Of a stretch of DNA of 64,000 bases, positions 8,522 to 16,849 are shown one piece after another. The notes under the pieces are model-generated. The model did no database searches, was not told the DNA's origin, and saw nothing but the letters and a program-made list of their open reading frames with translations. Location of the stretch: the NCBI GenBank assembly GCA_963751105.1, contig CAVVTG010000002.1:124001-188000 (forward strand), written 5' to 3'. This stretch comes from JACVRW01 sp963751105 (lineage in GTDB: Bacteria; Actinomycetota; Thermoleophilia; Solirubrobacterales; Thermoleophilaceae). A program made the position numbers and the translations under genes. Within the stretch, counting starts at the first letter, position 1. Each line of letters starts with the position of its first letter.

Positions 8522-8527
8522 CGGACG

Positions 8528-8533
8528 AACGTA
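8528..8533 (-). promoter_or_regulatory. -10 element for the flavin monooxygenase gene
   Basis: Minus-strand TACGTT, 6 nt before the GTG start. Transcription would begin at or next to the start codon, giving a leaderless mRNA. It decides the start of this gene. Confidence 0.5.
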
Positions 8534-8540
8534 CCGCGAG

Positions 8541-8781
8541 ATGGACCGCTGTACCGTGACGGGGCTCACCTTCGACGTCCTCGACGCGGGGACCGCCGGC
8601 GGCGAGCCCGTCGCCCTGCTCCACGATAGGAACCGCGGCCTGTTCGCCGACGTACGGGCGCCTGACCGGACTGTTCCTGTCCCGGGAGGACGGCGCCTGG
8701 AGCGCGGGCTCCTGCAGCGAGGTGACCCCGTCGCAGATGCGACGCGTCGAGAGCTCGAACGCAAGCGTGGCCTGTCGCTAG
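8541..8781 (+). pseudogene. Remnants of one or two broken genes (alpha/beta hydrolase N terminus, unknown C terminus)
   Basis: From the ATG at 8541 the translation VTGLTFDVLDAGTAGGEPV followed by ALLH is a convincing start of an alpha/beta hydrolase up to the first core strand, but the expected HG and everything after it are missing. From about 8623, in a different frame, a stretch including YGRLTGLFLSREDGAWSAGS looks like the C-terminal end of another small, Cys-containing protein and stops at 8781. The join suggests deletion and recombination just upstream of dnaX. It could also be ordinary non-coding DNA with a chance resemblance; the hydrolase-like start is the stronger half. Confidence 0.4.
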
Positions 8782-8812
8782 AGGCCGTCCTCGGACCGGC
8801 TGATCGGTCATC

Positions 8813-8818
8813 TAGCAT
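8813..8818 (+). promoter_or_regulatory. -10 element for dnaX
   Basis: TAGCAT ending 10 nt before the ATG at 8829. It overlaps an alternative ATG at 8817, which therefore is unlikely to be the real start. Confidence 0.5.
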
Positions 8819-8828
8819 GGGGCCACCG

Positions 8829-10475
8829 ATGCTCTCCCTGTACCGCCGTCACCGCCCGCGCACCTTCGACTCGGTGGTCGGCCAGGAGCACATCGTCAAG
8901 ACGCTGCGCAACGCGATCGAACTCGACAAGGTGCACCACGCGTACCTGTTCGTGGGCTCGCGCGGCACCGGGAAGACCTCCATGGCCAAGCTCCTTGCCT
9001 GCGCCCTCAACGCCGAGGGCGGGCCCAGCGTGGACTTCGATCCGGCCACCGACGAGTCGCGCGCGATCCTGGCCGGCACCTCGCTGGACGTGGTCGAGAT
9101 GGACGCCGCCTCCAACAACTCGGTCGACGACATCCGCGAGCTGCGCGAGAACGTCGCGCTTGCGCCCATGCAGGGCCATCGGCGCGTGTACATCCTCGAC
9201 GAGGCGCACATGCTCTCGACCGCGGCCTGGAACGCGTTCCTCAAGACCCTCGAGGAGCCGCCCGCGCACGTGGTCTTCGTGCTCGCCACCACGGAGGCGC
9301 ACAAGGTGCCGGCCACGATCGTGGACCGCTGCCACCGGTTCGACTTCCAGCGCCCCTCGCTCGAGCAGATCGCCGGTGTGCTGCGGCGCGTGGCGGCGGA
9401 GGAGGAGATCCAGGTCCCCGACGCGGCCGTGGGCATGCTGGCGCGCGCTGCCACGGGCTCGTTCCGCGACGCGCTCGGCACGCTCGAGCAGCTCGTCACC
9501 TACGGGGGCGACGAGGTCCGGCTCGAGGACGTGCTCGACATCCTCGGGGTGGCCGACGCCGAGCTTGTGCTCGACTCGACCGACGCCCTGGTGGCCAGGG
9601 ATCCCCGGGCGGCGCTGCTGGCGGTCCAGCGGCTGTCCGACTCGGGCCGTGACTACACCCAGTTCATGCGCGACCTCTCGGCACACCTGCGCCATCTGTT
9701 CGTGATCCAGACGCTCGGAGAGGTTCCCGACTCGTTCTCGGTCACCGCCGAGCACACCGACCGGCTGGCCTCCCAGGCCGAGCGACTCGCCCAAGGAGAG
9801 ATCCTGCGCACGATCGATTTCCTGGCCGCCTCCGTGGCCGCGGTCAAGGATGGATCCGAGCCGCGCATCCAGCTCGAGATGGCGCTTCTGAAGGCCACCC
9901 AGCCGCAGGCCGACCTCTCGCTGCAGGCGCTGATCTACCGGATCGAGCAGCTCGAGCAGCGGCTGGACGGCGACGCCGCCGAGACCGAGACGACTGCTCC
10001 ACCTGCCCCGCCGCCGGCGCCCGCCCCGCGCGCGGCAGCGGGCTCCTCGGCGGCCGTGGCGGTCGAGCCGCAGGCCGAACGGGCCCCGCAGGCGGTGGGA
10101 GCGGTCGACCTGGAGCAGCTCAAGGCGCTGTGGCCCGCGGTGGCCGAGGCCGTGACCCGCGACAACGGCATGCTGGGCGCCGCCATCGGGGCGGCCGCGC
10201 CCACAGCGGTGGAGGCCGACCGCCTCACGGTGGCCTTCCCGACCGACGCCGCGTTCGTTAAGAAGAAGGCCGAGGCCAATCGCGAGCTGGTGGCCACGGC
10301 GGTGCGCGGGCTCACCGGACGGTCGCTCGCGCTCGACTTCGAGTTGAGCGACGAGGCTCTCCCGCCGGGGCCGACCACGCTCGACCACGACCAGCTCATC
10401 GAGCGCCTCCGCGCGGAGTTCGGCGCCGAGGAGATCTTCGAGGATCCCGAAGAGGAACAGGAGAAGGACCGATAG
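8829..10475 (+). CDS. dnaX: DNA polymerase III subunit gamma/tau
   Basis: Clamp-loader ATPase of the replicative polymerase, 548 residues. The N terminus MLSLYRRHRPRTFDSVVGQEH is typical. Walker A is GSRGTGKTS (Lys49), Walker B/DEAH is YILDEAHML, and the arginine finger lies in the conserved segment before SFRDALGTLEQL. A collar domain and a Pro/Ala-rich linker (about 385-420) precede the C-terminal domain. Unusually, the zinc module between Walker A and the MDAASNNSVDDIRELRE motif is gone: the segment GGPSVDFDPATDES has no cysteine, whereas most DnaX proteins have four there. No A/T-rich slippery site suggesting a gamma form was found. It is followed after 2 bases by ybaB. Confidence 0.95.
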   Translation: MLSLYRRHRPRTFDSVVGQEHIVKTLRNAIELDKVHHAYLFVGSRGTGKTSMAKLLACALNAEGGPSVDFDPATDESRAILAGTSLDVVEMDAASNNSVDDIRELRENVALAPMQGHRRVYILDEAHMLSTAAWNAFLKTLEEPPAHVVFVLATTEAHKVPATIVDRCHRFDFQRPSLEQIAGVLRRVAAEEEIQVPDAAVGMLARAATGSFRDALGTLEQLVTYGGDEVRLEDVLDILGVADAELVLDSTDALVARDPRAALLAVQRLSDSGRDYTQFMRDLSAHLRHLFVIQTLGEVPDSFSVTAEHTDRLASQAERLAQGEILRTIDFLAASVAAVKDGSEPRIQLEMALLKATQPQADLSLQALIYRIEQLEQRLDGDAAETETTAPPAPPPAPAPRAAAGSSAAVAVEPQAERAPQAVGAVDLEQLKALWPAVAEAVTRDNGMLGAAIGAAAPTAVEADRLTVAFPTDAAFVKKKAEANRELVATAVRGLTGRSLALDFELSDEALPPGPTTLDHDQLIERLRAEFGAEEIFEDPEEEQEKDR

Positions 10476-10477
10476 CG

Positions 10478-10819
10478 ATGGGTCAGCCGAACATGAATCA
10501 GATGCTCAAGCAGGTCCAGAAGATGCAGGCCGACATGGCCAAGGCGCAGGAGGAGCTGGCCAACGAGGTGGTGGAGGCCAGCGCCGGCGGCGGCATGGTC
10601 ACGGTCAAGATCAGCGGCGACCTGCAGCTCAGGGACCTGACCATCGACCCGGAGGCGGTCGACCCCGAGGACGTCGACATGCTCCAGGACATGGTGCAGG
10701 CGGCGGTCAACGAGGCGATCCGCTCGGCCCAGGAGCTGGCGGCGTCGAAGATGAACGCCGCCACCGGCGGGCTCGGCGGGGCCGGCGGGCTGGGTGGACT
10801 CGGGCTTCCGGGCCTCTAG
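10478..10819 (+). CDS. YbaB/EbfC family nucleoid-associated protein
   Basis: A 113-residue protein with N-terminal NMNQMLKQVQKMQADMAKAQ coiled-coil helix, the conserved VEASAGGGMVTVKISGD hairpin and a C-terminal helix region. YbaB/EbfC proteins are dimeric DNA-binding proteins, and the gene sits between dnaX and recR in most bacteria. The tail from about residue 95 is a Gly/Leu-rich low-complexity extension (GGLGGAGGLGGLGLPGL), common in actinobacterial members. The ATG lies 2 bases after the dnaX stop, with AGGA upstream. Its TAG stop overlaps, within the palindrome CTAG, the stop of the convergent toxin gene. Confidence 0.92.
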   Translation: MGQPNMNQMLKQVQKMQADMAKAQEELANEVVEASAGGGMVTVKISGDLQLRDLTIDPEAVDPEDVDMLQDMVQAAVNEAIRSAQELAASKMNAATGGLGGAGGLGGLGLPGL

Positions 10820-11211
10820 CTCTCGATGAGGTGCCGTGCGAGCGACACGGCGATCTCCGCCATGTCGATCTCGCCGGCAGCCACGGCCACGACAAGAGCC
10901 TCCGCTTCGTCGACCGTGTAGTTGAGGTCGCGGCCGTTCAGCAGGCAGAACACGCGGGTAGCGGACCAGGCAAGCCGCTTGTTGCCGTCGACCAGAGCGT
11001 GATTGCGGGCGAGCGAATGCATCAGCGCCGCCGCCTGCTCCGCGAAGGTCGGGTAGGCGTCCTCGCCGAGGACGGTGGTCTCGGGCCGTGAGGCGGCCGA
11101 GGCCAGAAGTCCTCGGTCGCGCACGACCACCTGTCCTGCCACGACCGCGGTGGCGATCTCGAGGAGATCCGCGACGCTCGGGTACTCGACTCGCCGCCGC
11201 TCGTCAGTCAC
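10816..11211 (-). CDS. doc: Doc/Fic-family toxin (death-on-curing protein)
   Basis: A 131-residue single-domain Doc-type protein. The core motif HALVDGNKRLAW matches the HxFxDxNKR signature of Doc/Fic proteins, with an all-helical fold and the typical FAEQAAALMHSLARNH helix before it. Doc kinases phosphorylate EF-Tu; other Fic proteins AMPylate targets. The frame is open for 200 more codons upstream, but the GTG at 11211 is chosen because it overlaps the antitoxin stop (GTGA) and the family similarity starts within a few residues. Second gene of a toxin-antitoxin operon inserted between ybaB and recR. Confidence 0.88.
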   Translation of the reverse strand: MTDERRRVEYPSVADLLEIATAVVAGQVVVRDRGLLASAASRPETTVLGEDAYPTFAEQAAALMHSLARNHALVDGNKRLAWSATRVFCLLNGRDLNYTVDEAEALVVAVAAGEIDMAEIAVSLARHLIES

Positions 11212-11405
11212 CGGCCGAGCCGGTCGAGAAGCTCGGCGTCCTCGGAGCGAACTCTCTCGATCGCGGTACGCAGCCGCTCGGGCCGGGCCGTGACGTACTC
11301 GGTGATCGCCGAACGAGCGACCTCCTGCATTGAGCGCCCCTCCTCGGCCGCCTTGCGGCGCAGCGCGTCGGCTTCGCCGTCGGTCAGACGAAGATTCATG
11401 GCCAT
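11208..11405 (-). CDS. Antitoxin, ribbon-helix-helix-like, partner of Doc
   Basis: A 65-residue protein whose N-terminal NLRLTDGEADALRRKAAEEG looks like a ribbon-helix-helix DNA-binding domain (strand, helix, turn, helix). A charged C-terminal helix (RTAIERVRSEDAELLDRLGR) would be the toxin-neutralising part. First gene of the operon, coupled to doc by a GTGA overlap. A -10 box ends 6 nt before the ATG at 11405 and is embedded in an inverted repeat, so autorepression is likely. Classical Doc partners are Phd proteins; this one is RHH-like by inspection, which a profile search would settle. Confidence 0.78.
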   Translation of the reverse strand: MAMNLRLTDGEADALRRKAAEEGRSMQEVARSAITEYVTARPERLRTAIERVRSEDAELLDRLGR

Positions 11406-11411
11406 CGCGTG

Positions 11412-11431
11412 ATGGTACCGCCTCGGTACCA
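11412..11431 (-). promoter_or_regulatory. -10 element and palindromic operator of the toxin-antitoxin operon
   Basis: TGGTACCG at 11413-11420 and CGGTACCA at 11424-11431 form a perfect 8-bp inverted repeat with a 3-nt spacer. The minus-strand -10 hexamer TACCAT (11417-11412) overlaps its left arm and ends 6 nt before the antitoxin ATG. Repressor binding here would directly block the promoter. Confidence 0.6.
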
Positions 11432-11472
11432 GTCAGGTCGAACCGCCCCCAGGCCCCGACCGCGTCCGGAGC

Positions 11473-11478
11473 TACTCT
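11473..11478 (+). promoter_or_regulatory. -10 element for recR
   Basis: TACTCT ending 9 nt before the TTG start codon of recR; implies a leaderless or nearly leaderless mRNA separate from dnaX-ybaB. Confidence 0.5.
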
Positions 11479-11487
11479 TGACGACCC

Positions 11488-12090
11488 TTGTTCGCCGCTC
11501 CCGTAAACCGGCTCATCACCGAGCTCGCCCGGCTGCCCGGGATCGGTCAGCGCACGGCGCAGCGGCTGGCCTTCCACATCCTCAGCGCGTCCGAGGAGGA
11601 GGCCCTGGCGCTGGCCGATTCGATCCGGGAGGTCAAGGCCACGGTCGGCCACTGCGAGATCTGCTTCAACCTGGCCACGGAAGCCACCTGCCGCATCTGC
11701 CAGGACGAGCGTCGCGAGGCCACCACCATCTGCGTGGTCGAGCAGCCCAGCGACGTGATCCCCCTTGAGCGCTCGGGCGAGTTCAACGGCCGCTACCACG
11801 TGCTCGGCGGCGCCCTGTCGCCGATCGACGGAGTCGATCCCGAGGACCTGCACGTGGCCGAGTTGCTCGGGCGGGTGAACAACGGGGCCGGGATCCGCGA
11901 GGTGGTGATCGCCACCAACGCCACCACCACCGGCGAGGCCACGGCGCTCTACCTGGCCGACGCCCTGCGCGAGCGCTCGCCGGAGGTGGTGGTCACGCGG
12001 CTGGCCAGCGGCCTGCCCGTGGGCTCGGACCTCGAGTACGCGGACGAGATCACACTCGGACGGGCGCTGCGCGGCCGCCAGGCTCTCTGA
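11488..12090 (+). CDS. recR: Recombination protein RecR
   Basis: A 200-residue RecR, which with RecF and RecO loads RecA at gaps and breaks. Visible in order are the helix-hairpin-helix LARLPGIGQRTAQRLAFH, the zinc finger with CEIC and CRIC about 55-75, the Toprim domain starting TTICVVEQPSDVIPLE, and the C-terminal ASGLPVGSDLEYADEITLGRA. The TTG start at 11488 is supported by the -10 box just upstream and by FAAPVNRLITELARLPG, which aligns with normal RecR N termini. Separated from ybaB by the toxin-antitoxin operon. Confidence 0.95.
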   Translation: MFAAPVNRLITELARLPGIGQRTAQRLAFHILSASEEEALALADSIREVKATVGHCEICFNLATEATCRICQDERREATTICVVEQPSDVIPLERSGEFNGRYHVLGGALSPIDGVDPEDLHVAELLGRVNNGAGIREVVIATNATTTGEATALYLADALRERSPEVVVTRLASGLPVGSDLEYADEITLGRALRGRQAL

Positions 12091-12097
12091 CTACCCG

Positions 12098-12103
12098 TAG
12101 CAT
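12098..12103 (+). promoter_or_regulatory. -10 element for the molybdopterin oxidoreductase gene
   Basis: TAGCAT ending 6 nt before the ATG at 12110, predicting transcription from the start codon itself. Confidence 0.5.
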
Positions 12104-12109
12104 CTGGAC

Positions 12110-14110
12110 ATGGCCACTCGCGTAGTCCGCGCGGCCTGCCCGCACGACTGTCCCGACACCTGCGCCATGCACGTGACGGTGGAGGACGGCCGGGCAACCA
12201 AGGTCGCCGGCGACCCCGACCACCCGATCACCGTGGGCTTCCTGTGCGGGAAGGTGTCCAACTACCTCGATCGGGTCTACTCGGAGGAGCGGGTCCTCCA
12301 TCCCCTCGTCCGCGACGGAGCCAAGGGCGAGGCCCGCTTTCGCCGCGTGAGCTGGGACGAGGCCCTCGACCTCGTGGCCGAGAGGCTGCGCGAGACGGCG
12401 GCCGAGCACGGCGGGGAGTCGATCCTGCCGTACTCGTACGCGGGAACGCAGGGCCTCATCCAGGGCGACTGCATGAGCGCACGGTTGATGAATGCGCTGG
12501 GCGCCACCGACCTGGAGCGGACCATTTGCGCCACGGCGGGTCTCGTGGGAACCACGATGGCTCACGGCTTCTCCCCGGAGGTCGACCCCGAGGAATGGCC
12601 CAACGCTCGCTACGTGATCGTGTGGGGATGGAACCCGATGTCCACTGCGCCTCACCTGTGGCGCAAGCTGCTCGACGCCCGCAAGGCGGGGGCGCGCATC
12701 GTGGTGGTCGACCCGTTTCGCAGCCGCACCGCCCGGGTGGCCGATGAGCATCTGCGCCCGCTGCCTGGAACGGACGCCGCGCTGGCCATGGGCATGATGC
12801 GGGCGATCGTCGACGCCGGCCTCCAGGACGAGGAATGGTGTCGCGCCCACACTGAGGGCTACGACGAGCTGCTGGGCACGCTGTCGGGCTTTCCGGTGGA
12901 ACGAGCCGCTGCGGTCACCGGCGTGGAGGCCGAGACGATCGCGCGCATCGGACGCGAGTTCGCCGCCACCCGGCCCGCGCTGCTGCGGCTCGGGGTGGGC
13001 GCGCAGCGCCATCTGGGCGCGCCGGCCGCCTACGCGACGATGGCCTCGCTGCCCGCGCTCACCGGGGCCTGGCGCGACCGCGGGGGCGGCTGCTCGTACA
13101 TCCCCACCTCCACGGCGGCCGCCGTGAGCGAGGCGCCCCTGCAGCGGATCGACCTTCGTCCCGGCCCGGTGCGCCGGATCAACATGTCCCAGGTGGGCCG
13201 GGCGCTCACCGACCCCGGGCTGGACCCGCCGGTCGGGGCGCTGGTGTGCTGGAACTCCAACCCGGCGGCCATTGCGCCCGACCAGGAGCAGGTGCTCGAG
13301 GGCCTGCGGCGCGACGACCTGTTCACCGTGGTGCTCGAGCAGTTCATGACCGACACGGCTCGTCACGCGGACGTCGTGCTCCCGGCCACCACGCAGCTGG
13401 AGCACCTGGACGTGATCTTCTCCTGGGGCCACCACTATCTGACCTTCAGCAAGCCGGCGATCGAGCCGGTCGCCGAGGCCAAGCCGAACACCGAGACGTT
13501 CCGCCTGCTGGCGGCGCGGCTCGGCTTCGACGACCCCTGCTTCTCGGACAGCGACGAGGAGCTGGTCGACCAGCTGCTCGCGGGCTTCGAGGAGAAGGGC
13601 CTGCGCGAACGCGGGTGGACCAAGATCGATCTCGGCCAGGGGCCGGTCCCGCACGCCGACGGAGGCTTCGGCACCCAGTCGGGCAAGGTCACGCTGAGAG
13701 CTGAGTTCGTGCCTCCCGCCGAGGTGCTCGACACGGCACTCGACGAGCGCTTCCCGCTGGCCCTCATCACCCCGAAGACGCATCTGTTCCTGAACTCGAC
13801 CTTTGCCAACCAGGGCCGCCAGCTCTCGGCCCAGCCCGAGCCCGAGCTGGTGATCAACCCGGCCGACGCCGAGGCTCGCGGAATCGCCGACGGGACAGAG
13901 GTGCGCGTCTGGAACGACCGTGGCTCCTTCTCCTGCACGGCACGCGTGTCCGACGATGCCCGCGCGGGCGTGCTGGTGGCCCCGATGGGTTGGTGGAACC
14001 GCGACTACCGGGGCGGGCGAAGCGCTCAGGCCACCACCTCTCAGGTCTTGACCGAGCAGGGCAACGCACCGGTGTTCAACGACAACCGCGTGGAGGCGGA
14101 GGCGCTCTAG
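12110..14110 (+). CDS. Molybdopterin-dependent oxidoreductase
   Basis: A 666-residue member of the DMSO reductase superfamily. The N-terminal 4Fe-4S site is seen as CPHDCPDTC with a fourth Cys in FLCGK (about 46). The molybdopterin domains follow, with conserved stretches such as WGWNPMSTAPHLWRK, VVDPFRSRTA, LVCWNSNPAAIAPDQ and VLPATTQLEHLD, and the C-terminal MGD-binding domain (LITPKTHLFLNSTFANQ to the end). A Cys at about 140 (TICATAG) lies roughly where the family places the Mo ligand, but this is uncertain. No Tat signal is seen and there are no partner subunits nearby, so a cytoplasmic, formate dehydrogenase-like or BisC-like role is possible. The substrate is unknown. Confidence 0.85.
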   Translation: MATRVVRAACPHDCPDTCAMHVTVEDGRATKVAGDPDHPITVGFLCGKVSNYLDRVYSEERVLHPLVRDGAKGEARFRRVSWDEALDLVAERLRETAAEHGGESILPYSYAGTQGLIQGDCMSARLMNALGATDLERTICATAGLVGTTMAHGFSPEVDPEEWPNARYVIVWGWNPMSTAPHLWRKLLDARKAGARIVVVDPFRSRTARVADEHLRPLPGTDAALAMGMMRAIVDAGLQDEEWCRAHTEGYDELLGTLSGFPVERAAAVTGVEAETIARIGREFAATRPALLRLGVGAQRHLGAPAAYATMASLPALTGAWRDRGGGCSYIPTSTAAAVSEAPLQRIDLRPGPVRRINMSQVGRALTDPGLDPPVGALVCWNSNPAAIAPDQEQVLEGLRRDDLFTVVLEQFMTDTARHADVVLPATTQLEHLDVIFSWGHHYLTFSKPAIEPVAEAKPNTETFRLLAARLGFDDPCFSDSDEELVDQLLAGFEEKGLRERGWTKIDLGQGPVPHADGGFGTQSGKVTLRAEFVPPAEVLDTALDERFPLALITPKTHLFLNSTFANQGRQLSAQPEPELVINPADAEARGIADGTEVRVWNDRGSFSCTARVSDDARAGVLVAPMGWWNRDYRGGRSAQATTSQVLTEQGNAPVFNDNRVEAEAL

Positions 14111-14117
14111 GCGACAG

Positions 14118-15341
14118 CTAGCGCAGCACGCGGTAGCGCCGCTTGGCCACGAGGATGCGCTCGAGCGCACGGTCGAGCCGGGCTTGCGAGACGCGTTCAC
14201 TGCGCACGGCGCTCAGCAGCGCCGCGTGGGCCGCCGTCTGGTCGGCTGCCGGACCGGACACGAAGACCATGTCGGCGCCCGCGCGCACCGCCTCCACCGC
14301 CGCGTCGGGCACCGTGGTCAGCACCGTGACCGACGGGTCGCTCAGGTCGTCGGTGACGGCCACGCCCTCGAAGCCCAGCTCGTCGCGCAGCAGCTCGCCG
14401 GCCACCGCGGGCGAAAGCGAGGCCGGGACGGTGAAGTCGCTGAACGGATAGAGCGCATTGCTCAGCACGATGCCGGGCACGCCGGCGTCGATGGCGGCGC
14501 GGAAGGGGATCAGGTCGCGCTCGCGCAGCTCGGGAAGGCCGAGGCCGACGCTGGCGGGCCCGTCCTGAGGAGACCGGTCGGCCGCCCCCAGCCCGGGCAG
14601 GTGCTTGACGGCGCTGAATATCCGCTCGCTCTCGTAGGCCCGGACGGCAGCCACCGCGTACCGAGCCACCTCCTCCGGATCGTCGGAGTAGAGCCGGACG
14701 CCGAGCGCCGAGCCACTCTCGAGGCCCACGTCGACCACGGGGCCGAGCACACCGGTTAGGCCGAGGCTGCGGAGCGTGCGGGCGGAGAGGCGCGATTGCC
14801 TGGCCGCCTCGCGCACCGAGGGCAAGTCGGCCGGTGCTTCGGCGGGAGGCAGATCGGGAAGGGAGTTGAGCTCGCCGCCCTCCTGGATCGTCATTACGAA
14901 CGGCGGAATGCGGTCGCGCCCGGCGCTCGCCCGCAGCCCGCCGGCCACGTCGCGCAGGGCGTCGGCGCCGGCGTAGTTCGGCCCGGCGATCACGATGCCG
15001 CCAGGACCGAGGCGGCGCAGGTCGCGGGGTACGGAGGCGCCCGGGTCCCGGCCGGCATAGCCCACCAGGAGGAGCTGCGCGACCTTCTGCCGTGCCGAGA
15101 GCCGCTCGATTCGCCGGCGCACCTCCCGGGGAACGTCCGTTCCCGCTGCGGCCGACCCCGTCGCCGACGGGATGATGCGGGCGAGGAAGGAGACACCGTT
15201 CGCGGGCGCGGCGGCCGGCGAGGCCGGGCTCGCCTCCTCGTCCTGATTTGCTCCGAGCACCACGCCGAACGTGCCGGCGACGAGGGCGAGTAACGCCAGG
15301 CCGGCCAGCCCCAGATTTCGCCACCGCGGGTCCGCGAGCAC
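14118..15341 (-). CDS. Glycoside hydrolase family 3-like exported protein, degenerate active site
   Basis: A 407-residue protein with an N-terminal membrane anchor or signal (LGLAGLALLALVAGTFGVVLG) and a GH3 (NagZ-like) TIM barrel. The nucleophile-bearing strand FEGVAVTDDLSDPSV is present. The KHLPG motif lacks the His of KHFPGHG, and the following loop lacks the Asp-His pair that serves as acid/base in NagZ. The substrate-binding IDQEGG has become TIQEGG. It may therefore be an inactive or altered N-acetylglucosaminidase relative. The GTG at 15341 is chosen over a TTG at 15365 because a TAGCTT -10 box ends 7 nt before it. Divergent from lysC. Confidence 0.78.
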   Translation of the reverse strand: MLADPRWRNLGLAGLALLALVAGTFGVVLGANQDEEASPASPAAAPANGVSFLARIIPSATGSAAAGTDVPREVRRRIERLSARQKVAQLLLVGYAGRDPGASVPRDLRRLGPGGIVIAGPNYAGADALRDVAGGLRASAGRDRIPPFVMTIQEGGELNSLPDLPPAEAPADLPSVREAARQSRLSARTLRSLGLTGVLGPVVDVGLESGSALGVRLYSDDPEEVARYAVAAVRAYESERIFSAVKHLPGLGAADRSPQDGPASVGLGLPELRERDLIPFRAAIDAGVPGIVLSNALYPFSDFTVPASLSPAVAGELLRDELGFEGVAVTDDLSDPSVTVLTTVPDAAVEAVRAGADMVFVSGPAADQTAAHAALLSAVRSERVSQARLDRALERILVAKRRYRVLR

Positions 15342-15348
15342 GGGCGGA

Positions 15349-15354
15349 AAGCTA
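15349..15354 (-). promoter_or_regulatory. -10 element for the GH3-like gene
   Basis: Minus-strand TAGCTT ending 7 nt before the GTG at 15341. It lies 27 bp from the divergent lysC -10, so the two promoters share one short region. Confidence 0.45.
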
Positions 15355-15381
15355 GATGGAATCAATCATCCGTGGCGCGAC

Positions 15382-15387
15382 TATCTT
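15382..15387 (+). promoter_or_regulatory. -10 element for lysC
   Basis: TATCTT ending 8 nt before the ATG at 15396; supports this start over the in-frame GTG at 15372. Confidence 0.45.
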
Positions 15388-15395
15388 TCGTCGCC

Positions 15396-16685
<1,290 letters not shown>

Positions 16686-16704
16686 GTGGTCTCCTCCTCA
16701 ATTA

Positions 16705-16825
16705 CGCTCGCGTTCGGCGGCTGCGAACCTTCGCCTGACGACCCCCGTGATGCTCGCCAATGCGCTGCATTGACTGCGCTCACGTGCGTCGTCAGGCTCG
16801 GTTCTCGCTCGCCGAGCCGCGACCG
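16705..16825 (+). repeat. Giant imperfect hairpin filling the lysC-asd spacer
   Basis: The spacer folds on itself along almost its full length. The best-matched block is GCCTGACGAC at 16733-16742 against GTCGTCAGGC at 16788-16797. The apex is a perfect AATGC-GCT-GCATT (16759-16771), and outer segments continue to pair imperfectly out to about 16705 and 16825. There is no T tract, so it is not a classical terminator, and no start codon with a ribosome binding site inside. It could be a structured leader of asd or a small palindromic repeat element. Confidence 0.6.
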
Positions 16826-16849
16826 TACTTTCGGAGGAGACCACTGACC

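Noticed and set aside
8817..8819. ATG at 8817 as the dnaX start.
   Set aside because: It lies within the proposed -10 box and adds four residues not found in DnaX proteins; the ATG at 8829 fits better.
12050..14200. Long antisense frame of over 700 codons opposite the molybdopterin oxidoreductase gene.
   Set aside because: His/Arg/Gly-rich composition and no family; a typical third-position GC shadow. Similar antisense frames opposite kynU, the AceE-like gene, lon, metG and mfd were rejected for the same reason.
16686..16849. Lysine riboswitch or T-box leader before asd.
   Set aside because: None of the conserved lysine-riboswitch or T-box sequence blocks is present; the structure is a simple long hairpin.
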